From Candidatus Altarchaeales archaeon WOR_SM1_86-2 (lineage in GTDB: Archaea; Altiarchaeota; Altiarchaeia; IMC4; MCBC01): a stretch of DNA of 24,702 nt. Where the stretch lies: the NCBI GenBank assembly GCA_001723855.1, contig MCBC01000007.1, positions 1 through 24,702 of the forward strand, read 5' to 3'. Positions 22,486 through 24,702 of the stretch are shown here, piece by piece. Made by a program: the position numbers and the translations under genes. The notes under the pieces are model-generated. The model did not search any database, was not told the origin of the DNA, and was given only the letters and a program-made list of their open reading frames with translations. Position 1 is the first letter of the stretch. Each line of letters opens with the position of its first letter.

Positions 22486-23707
22486 TTTCTTTTGACTCCC
22501 AGATACTTTGGTATTTATTTAGTGTATCATTAACGGGTTTTTCCTCCCATACTATCTCCCAGAAAGCATCCTGCCACAGTTTCGTCAACTCCGGATACTC
22601 CGGAACAGGGGGTCTTGTAAGCCCGTACCTGAGGGTTTCCCGGTAAGGCATTAGATTTGTATATTTCGCAGGGTCAACTTCCTTTAGGTAATCCCATGCA
22701 TCATCCCTGATGGGGAGCCATCCCGTGGTTTGCAGCTGCATGCCCTGTCCCCTTTTGGATGCAATGAATTTTATAAACTCCCATGCAGCATCTTTATTTT
22801 GTGATTCTTTTGATACTGCAAGAAACCCCCCTCCCGTGGTGGTTCCCCTACCTACCGGACCTTTCGGTGTCGGAAATGCCTTTATTTTCCCTGACATGCC
22901 GTTTTTCTCAAGTATTGCAACCTGGTACGGCCAGTTGAAATTTATATATATTTCCTCCCCGGAAATTGCATCCGGTATGCTTTCTTCATCCCATGTTCTG
23001 CTTTTTGGGTGTAGATAATTACTTAATTCCTGCAATGATTCAAATGCCTTCACATTTGATTCTGAATTAAAGTTCATGTAGTTCCCGCCGTAAGCGTTAA
23101 TAAATATTGCTATTTCACATGTCAGTCCCTCGTATTTCTTGGCTTTCATTCCAACTCTCCCGGCACCTTCTTTTTCATGGATGGTTTTTGCCGTCTCACT
23201 TAATTCGTCCATGGTTTCCGGCGGATTTAGACCGTGTTCCATTAACTTTTCCGTGTTAACATACATGGTTAAACAATCTGCTCTCCAGGGAATAAAAAAA
23301 AACCTCTCATTAAACACGCACGAGCGCTTCTTAGCATCATAGAGGGCTTCCCACTCGTTCCATGCTTCCGCTTGAGCTGTCAGGTCATAAACATAGTCCT
23401 TGTTTTTTGTTACTGCAAAATCATCTATGGTCACAACATCAGCGGTGCCGTTACCGGACTCAACCTCGCTTTTTAGTTTTTCCGAAAGTTCGTCCCATTC
23501 CCCGCCGTACAATTTAACTTCAACTTCAATTCCCGTTTCTTTTGTGAATTCATCAACTATGGGTTTGTAAAGCTCCCACTCGTCATCCAGCATTGCGGCA
23601 TACCATGTGATTTTCTTTGTTCCGTTGATTTCTGTGTCCGGTGCCGTATGCAAACAACCGCCCACAACGATAGTTAAAATTACACTTATTATTATAATTA
23701 TTTTCAA
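22478..23707 (-). CDS. Extracellular solute-binding lipoprotein, family 1 (sugar-type)
   Basis: The 409-residue protein begins with a hydrophobic signal (KIIIIISVILTIVVGGC) with a lipobox ending at C18. The mature part has the family 1 fold: FTKETGIEVEVKLYGG, ADVVTIDDF, FFIPWRADCLTMYVNTEKL, GGGFLAVSKES and AAWEFIKFIAS, resembling sugar-binding MalE-type proteins. No ABC permease or ATPase gene follows; the next gene is a kinase with its own binding domain. I infer it acts as a receptor or ligand-presenting partner for that kinase. The start is a TTG codon at 23707; no in-frame ATG gives a complete signal peptide. Confidence 0.85.
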   Translation of the reverse strand: MKIIIIISVILTIVVGGCLHTAPDTEINGTKKITWYAAMLDDEWELYKPIVDEFTKETGIEVEVKLYGGEWDELSEKLKSEVESGNGTADVVTIDDFAVTKNKDYVYDLTAQAEAWNEWEALYDAKKRSCVFNERFFFIPWRADCLTMYVNTEKLMEHGLNPPETMDELSETAKTIHEKEGAGRVGMKAKKYEGLTCEIAIFINAYGGNYMNFNSESNVKAFESLQELSNYLHPKSRTWDEESIPDAISGEEIYINFNWPYQVAILEKNGMSGKIKAFPTPKGPVGRGTTTGGGFLAVSKESQNKDAAWEFIKFIASKRGQGMQLQTTGWLPIRDDAWDYLKEVDPAKYTNLMPYRETLRYGLTRPPVPEYPELTKLWQDAFWEIVWEEKPVNDTLNKYQSIWESKENG

Positions 23708-23737
23708 TTTAGATTTATATAAAAATAAAATTTACCG

Positions 23738-23750
23738 TTATATTTAATAA
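23738..23750 (-). promoter_or_regulatory. Possible TATA box of the sensory operon
   Basis: Reading leftward, TTATTAAATATAAC lies about 31-43 nt before the TTG start at 23707, which would give a very short leader. The second AT-rich string TTTATATAAA at about 23714-23723 is too close to that start. The gap also serves the divergent gene at 23830, for which TATA-like AATATC near 23806-23815 is unconvincing. Confidence 0.3.
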
Positions 23751-23829
23751 TAAATCCATAAATAATAATATACTCACTAAAACTTGCCAGATTTTTAGAA
23801 CTGACTTCAATATCAATAATCCGTCAAAA

Positions 23830-24396
23830 ATGACCGATGAAAATTTTAAAACTAAACTCAACAATGAACTGAGTGGATTAGGGGATAAATTCATAATTTT
23901 ACTTAACACGGATTCAAAATATTATTTTGATTCGGTTCTTGAGGCACTGAAATTTATGACGGATAGAGGAATGAGCGGTATTTATTTAGCCTTCGCTCGC
24001 CCGTATAATTACCTTACAAAAACGTTTAAAAAATACGATATAGATACCCAAAATTTATTTTTTATTGACGCCGTTTCATGTATGGCGGGCAAATCCCCCG
24101 GAGAGCAGGGAGGGTGCGTATTCATTGAAAGTCCAAGCTCGCTTGAAGAGGTTGGAACGTGGACGGAGATATTGATGGGAAGAATGGGTATGGGAAGTAA
24201 ATTCTTAATTGTTGATTCGGTTCCGACCCTGCTGATTTATAATGAGGTTGGAATGTTAAAGAATTTCAGTCAACTTTTAATCAACCGTCTGCGTTTGCAT
24301 GGAGAGAGCGGTGTTTTTGCTTCAATAGATATGGAAATTCCCGTGAGTTTTTATGAAACATTAAGCGCATTATGCGACAAAACGATTAAGGTTTAA
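23830..24396 (+). CDS. Degenerate RecA/KaiC-like signalling protein
   Basis: The 188-residue protein has the strand-helix rhythm of KaiC/RadA-type domains: FIILLNTDSKYYFDSVLEAL where the P-loop would be, FFIDAVSC (57-64 region of the frame, about 77-84), FIESPSSLEEV, and FLIVDSVPTLLIYNE, a Walker B-like strand. No GxxxxGK[ST] P-loop is present, so ATP hydrolysis is unlikely. Archaeal signal-transduction clusters often carry such degenerate RecA-like proteins of unknown role, next to receivers and kinases, and this one precedes a receiver by 6 bp. It is divergent from the sensory operon and is likely to belong to the same system. Confidence 0.6.
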   Translation: MTDENFKTKLNNELSGLGDKFIILLNTDSKYYFDSVLEALKFMTDRGMSGIYLAFARPYNYLTKTFKKYDIDTQNLFFIDAVSCMAGKSPGEQGGCVFIESPSSLEEVGTWTEILMGRMGMGSKFLIVDSVPTLLIYNEVGMLKNFSQLLINRLRLHGESGVFASIDMEIPVSFYETLSALCDKTIKV

Positions 24397-24402
24397 AGTA
24401 TA

Positions 24403-24702
24403 ATGAAACAAAAGGATAAGAATATTTTGCTGGCAGAGGACAGCAGCGATGATGTGGAATTGATAAAAAGAAAGTTCAGATACAGGGACATAGAGGGCAG
24501 ACTGATTATCGCGAGGGATGGTGAAGAGGCATTAAATTATTTATACCGCAAGAAAAAATATTCCGACAGGGAGAAGTTTCCTGACCCGGATCTAATCATC
24601 CTGGACATTAGAATGCCAAAAGTAAACGGTATTGAAGTGCTTAAAGCAATTAAATCCGACAGAATCCTGAAGAAGATTCCTGTTGTCATGCTCACGATAT
24701 CA
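24403..24702 (+). CDS. Rcp1-like response regulator, C-terminus off window
   Basis: One hundred codons are visible from the ATG at 24403 to the window edge. E12/D13 form the acidic pocket in LLAEDSSDD, D68 is the phosphoacceptor in LIILDIRMPK, and T98 the switch residue in VVMLT. The insertion between about 49 and 63 (YRKKKYSDREKFPDPD) is characteristic of the Rcp1 subgroup, single-domain receivers that serve phytochrome-type and other PAS kinases. It begins 6 bp after the RecA-like gene. Whether an output domain follows cannot be seen, though the subgroup usually has none. Confidence 0.88.
   Translation, partial: MKQKDKNILLAEDSSDDVELIKRKFRYRDIEGRLIIARDGEEALNYLYRKKKYSDREKFPDPDLIILDIRMPKVNGIEVLKAIKSDRILKKIPVVMLTIS

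Overview
The window looks like a chromosomal segment of a euryarchaeon, probably from a methanogen or methane-oxidiser type lineage. The evidence is a proteasome-activating nucleotidase with a C-terminal HbYX tail, the Fe(II) GTP cyclohydrolase MptA of tetrahydromethanopterin synthesis, an archaeal-type phosphopantetheine adenylyltransferase, an archaeal/eukaryotic-type tRNA methylthiotransferase, AT-rich TATA-like boxes about 25-30 nt before many start codons, and PAS/REC signalling proteins. The exact lineage cannot be fixed from the sequence alone.

Layout. 1-596: the cut-off end of a Bro-N (phage antirepressor-like) gene lies over the decayed start of an AlbA_2-type gene, followed by a gene-poor stretch. 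597-4761: housekeeping genes (GT4 glycosyltransferase, endonuclease IV-like TIM barrel, tRNA methylthiotransferase, membrane-anchored isoaspartyl methyltransferase). 4764-6317: a UPF0175/PIN toxin-antitoxin cassette whose toxin gene is split by a 551-bp non-coding transposon-like element with 12-bp terminal inverted repeats and a TTAA target duplication. 6324-14567: a membrane spermidine-synthase-like protein, PAN, SerB, a DUF4143-type ATPase, a shortened CoaD, a small membrane protein and MptA. 14568-17056: a second DUF4143-type ATPase followed by about 1 kb of debris made of repeated pieces of mptA, of the ATPase and of a nucleotidyltransferase.

17057-24702 is a signalling island. A leftward, overlapping four-gene operon encodes a solute-binding lipoprotein, a histidine kinase whose extracytoplasmic sensor is itself a solute-binding domain, a single-domain receiver, and a REC-4xPAS-histidine kinase. 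No permease or transport ATPase is present. Transcribed away from it are a degenerate RecA/KaiC-like protein and an Rcp1-like receiver cut by the window edge. I infer that this is a ligand-sensing phosphorelay that has adopted transporter-type binding proteins as receptors.

A recurring theme is that accessory cassettes lie at the 3' ends of housekeeping genes and are bounded by a second copy of that gene's 3' end. The toxin-antitoxin cassette lies between two copies of the spermidine-synthase-like 3' end, and the second ATPase lies between copies of the mptA 3' end.
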